Assembly (NCBI RefSeq): GCF_019331805.1 | Contig: NZ_JAHBBE010000010.1 | Span: forward strand, 1-64,000 | Direction: 5' to 3' | From: Bifidobacterium pongonis | Lineage (GTDB): Bacteria; Actinomycetota; Actinomycetes; Actinomycetales; Bifidobacteriaceae | DNA length: 64,000 bases | Shown: positions 1-11,400 of the stretch, piece by piece | Layout of the letters: every line of letters begins with the position of its first letter | How positions within the stretch are numbered: position 1 is the stretch's first letter | Made by a program: the position numbers and the translations under genes | Notes under the pieces: generated by a model | Databases searched by the model: none | Seen by the model: only the letters and a program-made list of their open reading frames with translations | What the model was told of the DNA's origin: nothing

Positions 1-167
1 TACAATCACATCAAGTTTTTTTTGGTGTTGCCCGTATTGCGTCCTTCGGCTTGTTCCCGATGATAGGGAGCATCCGTTTGATCCACGGAACGATTCATCG
101 CGTCCATTGTCCGGTTCCCGAACCGCCGCCTGCCATCACCCCCTGTGGGGTGGTGATAGTTGAAGAT
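1..167 (+). other. rRNA operon spacer before 5S
   Basis: Sequence immediately upstream of the 5S gene, most likely the 23S-5S spacer. The 23S gene itself is not visible and would lie left of the window. A hairpin near 135-158 (ATCACC pairing with GGTGAT around a CCC/GGG inner stem) could be part of rRNA processing structure; that role is inference. Confidence 0.55.
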
Positions 168-285
168 TTGCGGCGACCATAGCCAAGGTGAGACGCCCGG
201 TCCCTTTCCGAACCCGGAAGCTAAGGCCTTGCACGGCGATGGTACTGCACCTGAGAGGGTGTGGGAGAGTAGCACGTCGCCGCTT
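168..285 (+). rRNA. rrf: 5S ribosomal RNA
   Basis: Recognised by the typical 5S layout. The 5' strand GCGGCGAC (170-177) pairs with the 3' strand GTCGCCGC (276-283) to form helix I. Between them are the conserved elements CCGAACCCGGAAG and a GAGAGTAG-like segment near the 3' end. The length of about 117 nt is normal. It is the last gene of an rRNA operon running on the plus strand, with a terminator 14 bases downstream. The ends are accurate to a few bases. Confidence 0.93.
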
Positions 286-298
286 TTATTGTTGGATC

Positions 299-347
299 GG
301 ATCCCGGTCGAGCCCCTTGCGGGGGTTCCCGGGATCCTTTCTTTTTT
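299..347 (+). terminator. rRNA operon terminator
   Basis: GGATCCCGG (299-307) pairs perfectly with CCGGGATCC (329-337), with an inner CCCC/GGGG extension, and is followed by a T-rich tail (338-347). It ends the rRNA operon. A weaker related hairpin follows at about 363-390. Confidence 0.88.
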
Positions 348-1111
348 GTCCCGTGTTTTCCTTCCGGTTCCCTTGCGGGGGTTGCCGGGATCCCCTGGTT
401 TTTGTTCCGTGTGTACTCGGCCCCGGGCGTGCCTTTCGCATGTCCCGGGGCCCTCGTGTATCCGGGCGGGCTTGGTACCGTCCGGGTCGGGCGCACGCGC
501 CTTACGTGCCCCGGAGGCATTCGTGCGCCTCCATGGTGTCCCGGCCTCCGATATCCGCCTGGTCCCGGCAGGACCCCTTTTGCTGAGCTCAGGTATCCCC
601 TCTCCTTATCCGTGCATGCTTGGGATCTTCCGGGGGTGTTTCCTCTTCCGCATGTAATTTCCTGTTCCCGGGCGCATTCCTCGCGCCCAAGGGGCTTCGC
701 ATATCTTCAGGGGAGTGGGCAGATCGGTGTTCTTTCCTGTATGCCTGCTGCGTGTTGCGTCCACGTTCCGGTTCTTGGCTTTGGCTCCTCGGATGAGGGC
801 GAAAATCAATCCTTTTGGCATATCGCGTCAAGTCTGCAGGCCAGTGTGGGAAGAGCGGGGCCAAGGCGGGATAGTGGGCGGGAATGGGCTGGGAGCGGCT
901 TGGGAACGGGGATAGGCACATCCGGGAAAAAGACACTAGGTAATGGCATTGGCCGCGCTGCAGGGGCGTATGGAGGGCGTAACGGCTTGGGATAAGCGGG
1001 AGAAGGAAGATACCGGCGACGATGCCGGTTACGCCATTGGACTGTGTGCTGAATGTTGGAGCGCCGGGGTGCCGGATCGCAACAATGAAAGAGTGGCTGG
1101 GAGCATGACAA
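348..1111. other. Long intergenic region, no gene seen
   Basis: About 760 bases between the rRNA terminator and the bioY terminator. Several open frames exist on both strands, but none has a plausible ribosome binding site, family resemblance or codon pattern. I regard them as chance frames in GC-rich DNA. A perfect 9-bp hairpin lies at 419-452 (GGCCCCGGG / CCCGGGGCC, no T tail), and a small one at 1012-1029. No tRNA, tmRNA or repeat array was recognised. Confidence 0.6.
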
Positions 1112-1137
1112 AGGGCCAGCCGGAATCGGCTGGCCCT
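1112..1137 (-). terminator. bioY terminator
   Basis: Perfect 10-bp inverted repeat AGGGCCAGCC / GGCTGGCCCT with a 6-base loop, followed on the minus strand by TTTGT. It lies 28 bases past the bioY stop. Confidence 0.85.
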
Positions 1138-1165
1138 AAGAGGAGATCTATATGACGGGAAGCCG

Positions 1166-1762
1166 TCAGCGGTTGAGCTTGGACAGGCCGGCGGCGGTCA
1201 GTGCCGCGACGCAGACCTTGATGATGTCGCCGATCACGAAGCCCATGGAAGCGATGGCCACCACCTTGATGGAAATGCCGGTGATCGCGGACTGCACCAC
1301 GAAGCCGAGCGCGTAATCCAACACGACGCATCCGATGAACGCGGCCAGCAGATAACGTGCGGCGGTCATCGCGGTGTGCTTCGCGGTATCGGTGCGAGCC
1401 TCGCCTTTCAGCACGGCGGTCAGCACCGCGGCCGGAAGGAAGCCGATCAGGAAGCCCGCGCTCGGGCCGATCAGAGCCAAGGTCGAAGCGCCGCCGGCGA
1501 ACACCGGCAGACCGACCGCGCCGGCGGCGAGATACATGCCGACCGCTGCGCCCGCCTGACGCCAGGTGAGCATCAGACCCGCGAGCATGACCACGAAGGT
1601 CTGCAGGGTGATCGGCACGGGCGTGCCGGGGATCGGAATGCTGCCCGCGGCGCTGGCGGCCCACAGCAGCACGGCGAACATCACGGACTTGAGCACGGAA
1701 CCGATACGGCTGCGGGACAACGTGGTGAAACGCGCAGAAATCAAGGCGATGGTATTACGCAT
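1166..1762 (-). CDS. bioY: Biotin transporter substrate-binding subunit BioY
   Basis: This 198-residue integral membrane protein belongs to the BioY family, the biotin-binding S component of ECF-type vitamin importers. The family signature is visible near residues 41-55 (SIPIPGTPVPITLQT), followed by alternating Gly/Ala-rich helices ending around residue 190. BioY normally works with shared EcfA ATPases and an EcfT subunit; none is in this window, so it is either a solitary BioY or uses energising subunits encoded elsewhere. The ATG start is supported by AAAGG eight bases upstream. It is divergent from accC, which carries a biotinylated domain, and birA lies in the same module. The location fits biotin salvage feeding the carboxylase. 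An inverted repeat in its promoter suggests repression. Confidence 0.93.
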   Translation of the reverse strand: MRNTIALISARFTTLSRSRIGSVLKSVMFAVLLWAASAAGSIPIPGTPVPITLQTFVVMLAGLMLTWRQAGAAVGMYLAAGAVGLPVFAGGASTLALIGPSAGFLIGFLPAAVLTAVLKGEARTDTAKHTAMTAARYLLAAFIGCVVLDYALGFVVQSAITGISIKVVAIASMGFVIGDIIKVCVAALTAAGLSKLNR

Positions 1763-1785
1763 GAGAATGCCTTTCTAGGCGTGAC

Positions 1786-1809
1786 AGATTAGGGGAATTC
1801 GTCAATTCC
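1786..1809 (-). promoter_or_regulatory. Putative bioY promoter with operator-like inverted repeat
   Basis: GGAATT (1794-1799) and AATTCC (1804-1809) form an inverted repeat just upstream of a minus-strand -10-like TAATCT (1791-1786). A protein bound here would cover the core promoter. The -35 is not convincing. The role as a biotin-responsive operator is inference; the BirA in this window lacks a DNA-binding domain, so another regulator would be needed. Confidence 0.45.
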
Positions 1810-1891
1810 GAGTACAGAATACGGCTGATTACTTACGGTGGCGTTTGTGGAACCGCACAAAAGGTTCTCGCCGATTTTGTGATGCGTCAGA

Positions 1892-1920
1892 TTGTTTTGC
1901 CCGCAAGACCGGCGTAAATA
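1892..1920 (+). promoter_or_regulatory. accC promoter (leaderless transcript)
   Basis: TTGTTT (1892-1897), a 17-base spacer, then TAAATA (1915-1920). The ATG of accC follows only nine bases later with no Shine-Dalgarno sequence, so the mRNA probably starts at or within about 3 bases of the start codon. Confidence 0.7.
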
Positions 1921-1929
1921 ATTAACACT

Positions 1930-3777
1930 ATGGCGTCAATTGTCAAAAAATTACTGATTGCAAACCGCGGCGAAATCGCCCTGCGTGTGGTCCGCACCGC
2001 ACGCGAAATGGGCATAGCCACCGTCGCGGTGTATTCCGAACAGGATCGCGAGTCGCAATACGTCGATCTTGCCGACGAGGCGTTCCTGCTGAGCGGAGAC
2101 ACATACAAAGACACGTACCTCAACGAGGACGCGCTGATCGACATCATGCATCGCACCGGAGCGAACGCCGTGCACCCCGGGTACGGCTTCCTGTCCGAAG
2201 TCCCCGAATTCGCACGCAAAGTCGTAAACGGCGGAGCCATCTGGGTCGGCCCGAGCGCCGACGCGCTCGTCGAACTCGGCGACAAGATCAGCGCCCGCCG
2301 CGTGGCGGCCCGCGCGAAAGTCCCGCCCGTTCCCGGCCTGTCCGAACCGGTGAGCAGCATCCGCAAACTGCTCGACTTCGCGCACACCTACGGGTATCCG
2401 ATCATGATGAAACGTTCCGATGGCGGCGGCGGCCACGGCATCACCGTCGTGAACGACGACGAGGAACTTCGCAGGTTCTTCGCCAGCCACGACTCCCTAC
2501 AAGGCGGCGATCTGAACGCCTACTTCATCGAAAAATTCGTCCGCGCCGCACGTCACGTCGAAACGCAGTGCGGTCGCGATTCGCACGGCAACTTCACCGT
2601 GTACTCCACCCGTGACTGCTCGCTGCAGCGCCGCAACCAGAAACTCGTGGAAGAGGCCCCCGCGCCCTTCCTGAGCGAAAAAGTCGTCGCCACCCTCGGT
2701 GAATACTCCCGCCGCCTGTTCGAAACCGTAGGCTACGTGGGACTCGGCACCTGCGAATTCATGGTGACCGAAAGCGGCAAAGTCTACTTCCTCGAAGTCA
2801 ACCCGCGACTGCAGGTCGAACACACCGTCTCCGAAGAGGTGTGCGGTCTCGACCTGGTACGCGAACAGCTCACCATCGCGGACGGAGGCGAACTGACGCC
2901 GGCCCCCGAACCGCGCGGCCACAGCTTCGAACTGCGCATCACCTCCGAGGATCCCGACACCAATCTGACCCCGGCCGCAGGCACGCTGGAACGCATTGTC
3001 TGGCCCACCGGCCCCGGCGTGCGCGTCGACACCGGCGTGGTCGAAGGCGATTCCGTCTCCCCGAAGTTCGATTCGATGATGGGCAAGGTCATCGTCACCG
3101 CGCAGAACCGCGCCACCGCCGTGGCCCGCGTACGCCGCGTGCTCGACGAACTCGTGATCGAAGGCGTGCCCACGCCGATCCCGCTGTTCAAGGAAATCTT
3201 CCGCAACGACGATTTCACCGCCGAACACGGGCATTCCTTCGCCGTACACACCAAGTGGCTGGAACGCAACTATCTCAACCGCGAACCCGCCGCAGCCAAA
3301 ACCGGTCAGCCGGCTTCGGTCAGCGGTGATACGGGCGCCAGCGCGAACGGTGCAGGCAAGTCCGAAAGCTTCGTCATCGAGATGAACAACCGGCGCGTCA
3401 AGCTCACCGTTCCACTCGACATCGTCGAAAACCTCACCGGTTCGGCGCGCGCACGCGACGTCAAGCGCATCACCCAGCCGTTGCGCGGCGGCGTGATGCA
3501 GCATGCCGGCGAGAAAAACAGGGGAGACAACGGCGACGCCGCCAAATCCGGCATCATCGCCTCCCCGATGCAGGCCGTCGTCACCCGCATCAACGTGGCG
3601 GAAGGCCAGGAAGTCGCCAAAGGCGACCTCATCGTCGTACTCGAATCCATGAAGATGGAAAACTACGTGTACGCGCCCGCCGCAGGCACCGTGAAGAAAA
3701 TCTTCGTCGGCCCGGCGAACGGCGTCGAAGCCGGTGACACGTTGGTGACGATGGACGTGAAGGGAGGCAAGCAGTGA
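1930..3777 (+). CDS. accC: Acetyl/propionyl-CoA carboxylase alpha chain (biotin carboxylase + BCCP)
   Basis: This 615-residue protein carboxylates its own biotin with ATP and bicarbonate, for transfer by the beta chain (AccD, next gene) to acetyl- or propionyl-CoA. It supplies malonyl-CoA to the FAS two genes downstream. The N-terminal biotin carboxylase domain shows the ATP-grasp loop GGGGHG at 165-170 and EVNPRLQVEH at 289-298. A Ser/Ala-rich linker follows around 455-475, and the C-terminal biotinyl domain carries ESMKMEN with the biotin lysine at about residue 575. The family usually has EAMKM; Ser for Ala occurs in relatives. No Shine-Dalgarno precedes the ATG, and a -10 box lies nine bases upstream, so translation is probably leaderless. 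The stop overlaps the accD start (GTGA). Confidence 0.95.
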   Translation: MASIVKKLLIANRGEIALRVVRTAREMGIATVAVYSEQDRESQYVDLADEAFLLSGDTYKDTYLNEDALIDIMHRTGANAVHPGYGFLSEVPEFARKVVNGGAIWVGPSADALVELGDKISARRVAARAKVPPVPGLSEPVSSIRKLLDFAHTYGYPIMMKRSDGGGGHGITVVNDDEELRRFFASHDSLQGGDLNAYFIEKFVRAARHVETQCGRDSHGNFTVYSTRDCSLQRRNQKLVEEAPAPFLSEKVVATLGEYSRRLFETVGYVGLGTCEFMVTESGKVYFLEVNPRLQVEHTVSEEVCGLDLVREQLTIADGGELTPAPEPRGHSFELRITSEDPDTNLTPAAGTLERIVWPTGPGVRVDTGVVEGDSVSPKFDSMMGKVIVTAQNRATAVARVRRVLDELVIEGVPTPIPLFKEIFRNDDFTAEHGHSFAVHTKWLERNYLNREPAAAKTGQPASVSGDTGASANGAGKSESFVIEMNNRRVKLTVPLDIVENLTGSARARDVKRITQPLRGGVMQHAGEKNRGDNGDAAKSGIIASPMQAVVTRINVAEGQEVAKGDLIVVLESMKMENYVYAPAAGTVKKIFVGPANGVEAGDTLVTMDVKGGKQ

Positions 3778-5360
3778 GCGACATCCTCGACATCGCAGCC
3801 TCCCAGACGCAAACCCGACAGCCGTTGCGCCCGGCCGTGGCGAAAGCCGCCGAACTGGCCCGCAACGCCGAAGAGCGTGCACGCGACAAGCAGCACGCCA
3901 AGCATAAGAACACCGCGCGCGAACGCCTCGACCTGCTGTTCGACACCGGAACGTTCGAGGAAATCGGACGATTCCGCGGCGGCGACATCAACAACGGCAA
4001 CGCCGGCGCGGCTGTGATCACAGGATTCGGTGAAGTCTACGGGCGCAAGGTCGCCGTATACGCGCAGGACTTCTCCGTGAAAGGTGGCACGCTGGGCGCC
4101 GAGGAAGGCCGCAAAATCTGCCATCTGATGGACATGGCGCTGGGCCTGCGCATTCCCATCGTCGCCATCGTGGATTCCGGCGGTGCGCGCATCCAGGAAG
4201 GTGTGGCCGCGCTGAACCAGTACGGTGAAATCTTCCGCCGCACCTGCCGTGCCAGCGGTTTCGTCCCGCAGATCAGCCTGATTCTCGGCCCCTGCGCGGG
4301 CGGCGCGGTGTACTGCCCCGCACTCACCGACTTCATCATCATGACCCGTGAGAACTCGAACATGTTCGTCACCGGCCCCGATGTGGTGAAAGCGGCCACC
4401 GGCGAAACGATCTCCATGGACGATCTCGGCGGCGGCGAAGTGCACAGCACCGTCTCCGGCGTGGCCCACTACCTGGCCGACGGCGAATCCGACGCCATCG
4501 ACTACGCGCGCACCGTGCTCGCGTACCTGCCGTCCAACGCCGGGCAGAAGCCTCCCGTCTACGCCTACGCGCCCACCCGGGCCGAACGCGACGTCGCCAA
4601 GCGACTCGCCACCATCGTGCCCGACAACGACCGCCAGCCCTACGACATGCTTGACGTGATCCGCTGCATCACCGACTATGGCGAATTCGTGCAAGTGCAC
4701 GAACTGTTCGGCGCATCCTCGATCGTCGGCTTCGCCTGCGTGGAAGGCAAGCCCGTAGGCATCGTCGCCAACCAGCCCAACGTGAACGCCGGCATCCTCG
4801 ACGTGGACGCCTCCGAAAAGGTGGCACGCTTCGTGCGCATGTGCGACGCGTTCAACCTGCCCATCATCACACTGGTGGACACCCCCGGCTACAAGCCCGG
4901 CTCCGATCAGGAACACGCCGGCATCATCCGCCGCGGCGCGAAAGTGATCTACGCCTACGCCAACGCGCAGGTGCCGATGATCACCGTCACGCTGCGCAAA
5001 GCCTTCGGCGGCGCCTACATCGTGATGGGCTCCAAGTCGATCGGCGCGGACATGAACTTCGCATGGCCCAACTCGCAGATCGCGGTGCTGGGCGCGGCGG
5101 GCGCGGTGAATATCATCCACCGCCACGACCTGAACAAGGCGAAAGCCGCCGGACAGGACGTGGAAGCGCTACGCGCCAAATACGTCGACGAATACGAGAA
5201 AAGCACCGTCAACGCGAACCTCGCCCTCGAACTCGGCGCCATCGACGCCATGATCGACCCGGAACAGACGCGCGAATCCATCGTGAACTCGCTAAACCTG
5301 CTCGCCAACAAGACGCACGTGCGCCACACGGAGAAACATCACGGCAATCAGCCGCAGTAA
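3774..5360 (+). CDS. accD: Acyl-CoA carboxylase beta chain (carboxyltransferase)
   Basis: This 528-residue protein belongs to the PccB/AccD5 carboxyltransferase family and transfers carboxyl from AccC-bound biotin to acetyl- or propionyl-CoA. It has the two crotonase-like halves expected of the family. The N half contains DSGGARIQEGV (134-144) and GPCAGGAVY; the C half contains DTPGYKPGSDQE and GGAYIVMGSK. The GTG start overlaps the accC stop by four bases and has GGGAGG eight to nine bases upstream, so the two chains are translationally coupled in 1:1 fashion. It is followed 88 bases later by the type I FAS gene. Substrate preference cannot be read from sequence, but the operon context favours malonyl-CoA supply. 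Confidence 0.95.
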   Translation: MSDILDIAASQTQTRQPLRPAVAKAAELARNAEERARDKQHAKHKNTARERLDLLFDTGTFEEIGRFRGGDINNGNAGAAVITGFGEVYGRKVAVYAQDFSVKGGTLGAEEGRKICHLMDMALGLRIPIVAIVDSGGARIQEGVAALNQYGEIFRRTCRASGFVPQISLILGPCAGGAVYCPALTDFIIMTRENSNMFVTGPDVVKAATGETISMDDLGGGEVHSTVSGVAHYLADGESDAIDYARTVLAYLPSNAGQKPPVYAYAPTRAERDVAKRLATIVPDNDRQPYDMLDVIRCITDYGEFVQVHELFGASSIVGFACVEGKPVGIVANQPNVNAGILDVDASEKVARFVRMCDAFNLPIITLVDTPGYKPGSDQEHAGIIRRGAKVIYAYANAQVPMITVTLRKAFGGAYIVMGSKSIGADMNFAWPNSQIAVLGAAGAVNIIHRHDLNKAKAAGQDVEALRAKYVDEYEKSTVNANLALELGAIDAMIDPEQTRESIVNSLNLLANKTHVRHTEKHHGNQPQ

Positions 5361-5448
5361 ACGTGCACGGCCTACGACAGCCGGCCGGACAACGATCATG
5401 ACCACAACACACGACTTGAGAATGTTGAAAAACAAGTAAGGAAACACC

Positions 5449-8400
5449 ATGAGCAACCCCTTCTTCCTCGATCGACTCGCCAACGAGCCGCATGCGCTCG
5501 CCTTCGCGGGCCAGTCCACCCCGTGGCCGGTGGCACTCGCCGACGAGACGGCGAACCCCGTGCTTGACGAGCGACTGCACGCCCACGTGAGCAACGCCCA
5601 AAACCTGCTGTACCCGGTGAGCGCCGACCTGCTGGCCACCACCGGCCGCCCTGTCGACCTGTTCGGCTTCACCCCGAACCCCGCCAAGCTGGGTGCCGCG
5701 GCCAACGCCGCCGCCAGTGTGCCGGGCATCGCGCTCGCCCAGCTGGGCGCCCTCATCGATGCCGCGGAACTCGGCTACAATCCCGCCGAAGCCAAGCCGG
5801 TCGCCGTGCTCGGCCACTCCCAGGGCATTCTCGCGGTGCACATGGTGCGCGCCATCGAAGAGGCCGGCACCATCGAAGCCGCAGCCGCCAAGATCGACGA
5901 AATCCTCGCCATCGCACAGCTCATCGGCGTCGCCGGCACCCGTCAGGCCCGTCAGCTCGGCCTCGCGGCACGTCACGGCGAAGCCACCCCGATGCTGTCC
6001 GTCAAAGACATCACCCGCGCCCAGGTCGACGCGCTGATCGAACGCGTGGACGGCGCTCGCGGCCCGATCGCAGTGGCCGTCACTAACTCCGCCACCCACT
6101 ACGTGCTGTCCGGCTACCCGGAGGACCTCGCCGCGTTCGGCGTCGAAGTCGCCAAGGAGCATAAGCGTCAGGCCAAGCTGCGCGAAGAGAAGGTGCGTGG
6201 TGGCCGCGTGTTCGACCCCGTGCTCGAATACCTCGACGTGACCCTGCCGTTCCACAGCCCGCTGATGGCCGACGCGGTCGCCCAGACCGTGGCATGGGCC
6301 GAAACCTGCGGCATCGACGGTTCGCACGCCCGCGAACTCGCCGCCGAAGTGCTGCTCAACCATGTGGATTGGGCCGCCCGCGTCCGCGCCCTCATGAGCT
6401 CCGCCGACCCGAGCACGCTGTGGGTGCTTGATTTCGGCCCCGGCACCACCGTGGGCAAGCTGTTCACCACCGTCGCCCAAGGCACCGGTGTCGGCGTGGT
6501 GGAAGCCTCCACCGTGGCCGATCGCGCCGAACTCTCCACGTCGGATAGCACCCCGGAACGCACCCAGAACTGGACCCGTTTCGCGCCGAGCATCATCCAC
6601 ACCTCCGCGGGCGACAAGGTGCGCACCGCGTTCACCGAACTCACCGGCAAGGCCCCCGTGCTGCTCGCCGGCATGACCCCGACCACCGTGGAACCGGAAA
6701 TCGTGGCCGCGGCCGCCAACGCCGGCTACTGGGCCGAGCTTGCGGGCGGCGGCCAGGTGACCGCCGACGTGTTCGACCGCCATGTCGCCAAGCTGGAAGA
6801 GGAGCTTGAAGAAGGGCGTACCGTCGAATTCAATGCCATGTTCATGGACCGTTACCTGTGGAACCTGCAGTTCGGCAGCCAGCGTATCGTGCCGAAGAAG
6901 CGCGCGAGCGGCACGCCGATCGACGGCGTGGTCGTTTCCGCCGGCATCCCCGAACTTGACGAGGCCGTCGAACTGATTCGCACGCTCAATGCGGACGGAT
7001 TCCCGTACGTGAGCTTCAAGCCGGGCACTGTCGACCAGATCCGTCAGGTCGTGCGCATCGCCAAGGCCGTGGCGCCGACCAAGGTGCTCATCGAAGTCGA
7101 AGGCGGTTCCGCCGGTGGCCACCACTCCTGGGAATCCCTGGACGATCTGCTGCTGAGCACCTACGCCGAAGTGCGCGAACAGTCCAACCTCGTGCTCGTC
7201 GCGGGCGGCGGCATCGGCACGCCGGAACGTGGCGCCGACTACATCACCGGCGAATGGTCCAAGGAATACGGCCGTCCGCTCATGCCCGTCGACGGCGTGC
7301 TTGTCGGTACCGCCGTGATGACCGCCAAGGAGGCGCACACCAGCCCCGAAGTCAAGCAGATGCTGGTGAACACCCCAGGCATCCCGTCCAAGGGCGACGG
7401 CAACGATCCGTTCGCACCGCTGGGCGAACAGTGGGTTCCGAGCGGCAAGGCGCTTGGCGGCGTGACCTCCGGCCTGAGCCACCTGCACGCCGACATCTAC
7501 GAGCTGGAGAACGCCTCCGCCCGTTGCGGCCGTCTGCTCGTGCGCGTGATGAAGCACCCGGAGGAGCTGGAAAAGCGCCGCGAGGAGATCATCGAAGCAC
7601 TCAACGCCACCGCCAAGCCGTACTTCGGCGACCTCGAATCGATGACCTACCTTGAATGGGCCCAGCGCTTCGCCGACCTTTCCTTCCCGTGGGTCGACGA
7701 AACCTACGCCGACCGTTTCCTGCACCTGCTGCAGCGCATCGAAGCCCGCGTCACCGAACAGGAGAGCGGCGAATTCGCCTCGCTGTTCGCTTCCCGCGCC
7801 GACGTCGAATCCGATCCGAACGCGGCCATCGCCAAGCTGAAGGCCGCCTACCCGCAGGCCGCCGAACTCAAGGTGACCCCGATGGACGAGGCGTGGTTCC
7901 CCGTGCTCGTGCGCGAATACCCGAAGCCGATGCCGTTTGTGCCGGTCATCGACAACGATCTGCTGCGTTGGTGGGGCCAGGATCAGCTGTGGCAGTCCGA
8001 AGACTCCCGCTATTCCGCCGATTCCGTGCGTATCATCCCCGGCCCGATCTCCGTGGCCGGCATCACGACCGTCGACGAGCCGGTCGCCGACATCCTCGGC
8101 CGTTTCGAACAGGCGATGGTCAAGCGCGTCGCCGCCGACTCCCCGGCCGCCGACAAGGCCGCCTTCGCGGAACTCGGTACCGCCGCATCCGCCGAGGAGT
8201 TCATCCGCAAGTCCCCGAACATCTCCTGGGTCGGCCATCTCATGGCGAACCCGGCGTTCGGCACCGGCAACGGCGACGAACACTACGAGATCCGCAAGGT
8301 GGGCGCCAAGGGCAGCGTCGAACAGTACGATCTCGACATCCATCTGGACACCTACTGGGACAACGATCCCGACGGCGGCAAGTCCAAGCACGCCGTGCGC

Positions 8401-11400
8401 GACATCGTCATCCCGCTGAACGTCGACGGCGCCGAATCCGGCCTGTTCCCGGTGGTCGACCGTGACCGCCTGCCGGAACACGTGTACCGTATGCTCGCCG
8501 ACACCGCGGGCATCGGCAACACCGCCATCACCGGCGACAAGCTCACCGCCATGCCCGCGATCGAGCCGGCCGACGACAAGACCGCCTACCCGTTCGGTCT
8601 CGCGCACGCCGAATACACGCTTTCCGCCAACCTCGGCTTCGACCATGAGGCCGCGACCGGCGGTGCGCTGCCCGCCGACCTCGTGCCCTCCCGCATCGCG
8701 CCGGACGCGCTCGTCGGCCCGGCCTGGCCGGCGATCTACGCCGCGCTCGGTTCCGTGTACGTCAAGGGCTTCCCGGTCATCGAAGGCCTGCTCAACGCCG
8801 TCCACCTCGACCATCTCATCGAACTCGAGGTCAGCGAGGACGAACTGCTCAAGCACACCGGTGAAACCATCCGTCTCACCAGCTGGGCCGAAGACTACTT
8901 CGAATCCGCGTCGGGCCGCGTCGTCACCATCCACGTGACCCACAGCACGACCAGCGGCGTTGTGCTCGCCAACGAAACCGAACGTTTCGCCATCCGCGGC
9001 CGCGCCTACTCCGACGCACTGCCGCCCGAAGCCCCCGATTACGGTGGCATCGACGCCGAAATCGAAAGCACCCCGCGCCGTATGCTGCGCCGCGTCAAGG
9101 TGACCGCACCCCACGAGATGACGGCATTCGCCCGCACCTCCGGTGATTTCAACCCGATCCACACCTCCCATCGCGGCGCCGCCGTCTCCGGCCTCGCCGC
9201 CCCGCTGGTCCACGGCATGTGGCTGTCCGCCACCGCCCAGTACGCCGTGCAGGCGCTGGACGAGAAGGGCGCCCACTACGAGATCGCCGGCTGGACCTAC
9301 AACATGTACGGCATGGTGCAGCTCGATGACGAGGTGGAGATTTCCATCGAACGCGTCGGCCGCGTCGCCCACGCCGGCATGGTACTCGAAGTGACCAGCC
9401 GCATCGACGGCAACATCGTCTCCCGCGCCACCGCCATCGTGCGCGCGCCGAAGTCCGCCTTCGTCTACCCGGGCCAGGGCATCCAGAAGCAGGGCATGGT
9501 GCTCGACGAGCGCGCCAAGTCCCCGGCCGCCCGCGACGTGTGGGAACGCGCAGACAAGCTCACGCGCGAGAAGCTCGGATTCTCGATCCTCGCCGTCGTG
9601 CGCGACAATCCGAAGGAACTCACCGCCAACGGCGTGACCTACCGTCATCCGGAAGGCCTGCTCAACCTCACCCAGTTCACGCAGGTGGCGCTCGCCACCG
9701 TGGCATTCGCCCAGACCGCGCGTCTGCGTGAAGCCGGTGCCGACATCTGGCCGGCGTACTTCGCGGGCCATTCGCTGGGCGAATACAACGCGCTGAGCTC
9801 CTTCGCCGGTGTGATCCCGCTGGAAACCGTGCTCGAACTCGTGTTCCACCGCGGTTCCACCATGCACCATCTCATCCCGCGCGACGAGAAGGGGCGCTCC
9901 AACTACCGCATGGGTGCGCTGCGCCCGAACCAGTTCGGCGTCGGCGACGACGGCGTGCGCGAGTACGTCGAATCCGTGTCCAAGGCGTCCGGCGAGTTCC
10001 TGCAGATCGTGAACTACAACCTCGCCGGCCAGCAGTATGCGGTCGCGGGCACCATCGCCGGTTTGAAGGCGCTGAAGGCCGATTCCGCCCGTCGCGTCGC
10101 CGAATACGGCGGCAAGCCGGCGTTCATGCTGGTGCCGGGCATCGACGTGCCGTTCCACTCCACGCTGCTCAGGAAGGGCGTGCCGGAGTTCCGCGACAAG
10201 CTCGACGCCCTGCTGCCGCAGTACATCGACTACCGTGGCCGTCTGGTCGACCGTTACATTCCGAACCTGGTCGCCGCGCCGTTCGAAATGACCAAGGAAT
10301 TCGCGGCCAAGATCCTTGAGGTCGTGCCGTCCGAACGCATCAAGGCCGCGCTGGACGATCCGAAGGTGTGGGATTCCTACGCCGAGGACGATCAGAAGCT
10401 CGGCCGACTGCTGTTGACCGAACTGCTGAGCTGGCAGTTCGCCTCCCCGGTGCGTTGGATCGAAACCCAGGCTCTGCTCTTCGGCTCCGCCGAACAGGGC
10501 GGTCTCGGCGTTGAAGAGTACGTGGAGGTCGGCTTGGGCAACGCCCCGACGCTCGCCAACCTCGGTGCCAAGACCCTGCGTCTGCCGCAGTTCTCCGGCC
10601 GCGACGTGACCGTGTACAACGTGGGCCGTGATGAAGGCCGCGTGTACATGACCGATTCCGATTCGCTGGTTCCGGAAGCCGACGATGAACCGATCGCGGA
10701 AGCGCCCGCCGCCGCGGCTCCCGCTGCAGTCGCAGCCGCTCCCGCATCGGCTCCGGCTGCCGCCGCGCCAGCCGCCACGGTTCCGGCCGCTCCGGCCACC
10801 CCGGCAGGTGCGCCGTCCGGTGCCGCCGTCGCGGATATCGCGTTCAACGCGTCCGACGCCATCGCCATGCTGCTCGCATACTCCGCCAAGGTCCGTCCGG
10901 ATCAGATCGGCGATTCCGACACCACCGACACCCTGACCAACGGCGTCTCCTCGCGTCGTAACCAGCTGCTCATGGACATCAGCTCCGAGCTGGGTGTGGC
11001 CAGCGTCGACGGCGCCGCCGAAGCTACGGTGAACGCGCTGAGCGCGTTGGTCAACAAGGTCGCCCCGAACTACAGGGCCTTCGGTCCGGTGCTGTCCGAC
11101 ATCGTGCGCGACCGCATCCGCGGCCTGTTCGGCGCTGCCGGTCTGAAGCTCGCGCAGGTCGAGAAGCGCGTGACCGACACCTGGCAGCTCGGCGAAGGCT
11201 GGGCCTCCCACGTGGTCGCCGCGCTCGTGCTCGAAACCCGTGACGGTGCAAGCTCCCGTGGCGGCGACCTGGCGTCGCTGCCCACCGACGCCGCCTCCAA
11301 CGCCGCCGCGGCGAACGCCCTCATCGACGCAGCCGTGCAGAAGGTCGCCTCCGACAAGGGTGTGGCCGTGTCCATGCCGAGCGCAGGTGGTGCCGCAGGT

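Noticed and set aside
284-1111. Several overlapping open frames downstream of 5S
   Set aside because: No ribosome binding sites, no family resemblance and GC-rich chance openness.
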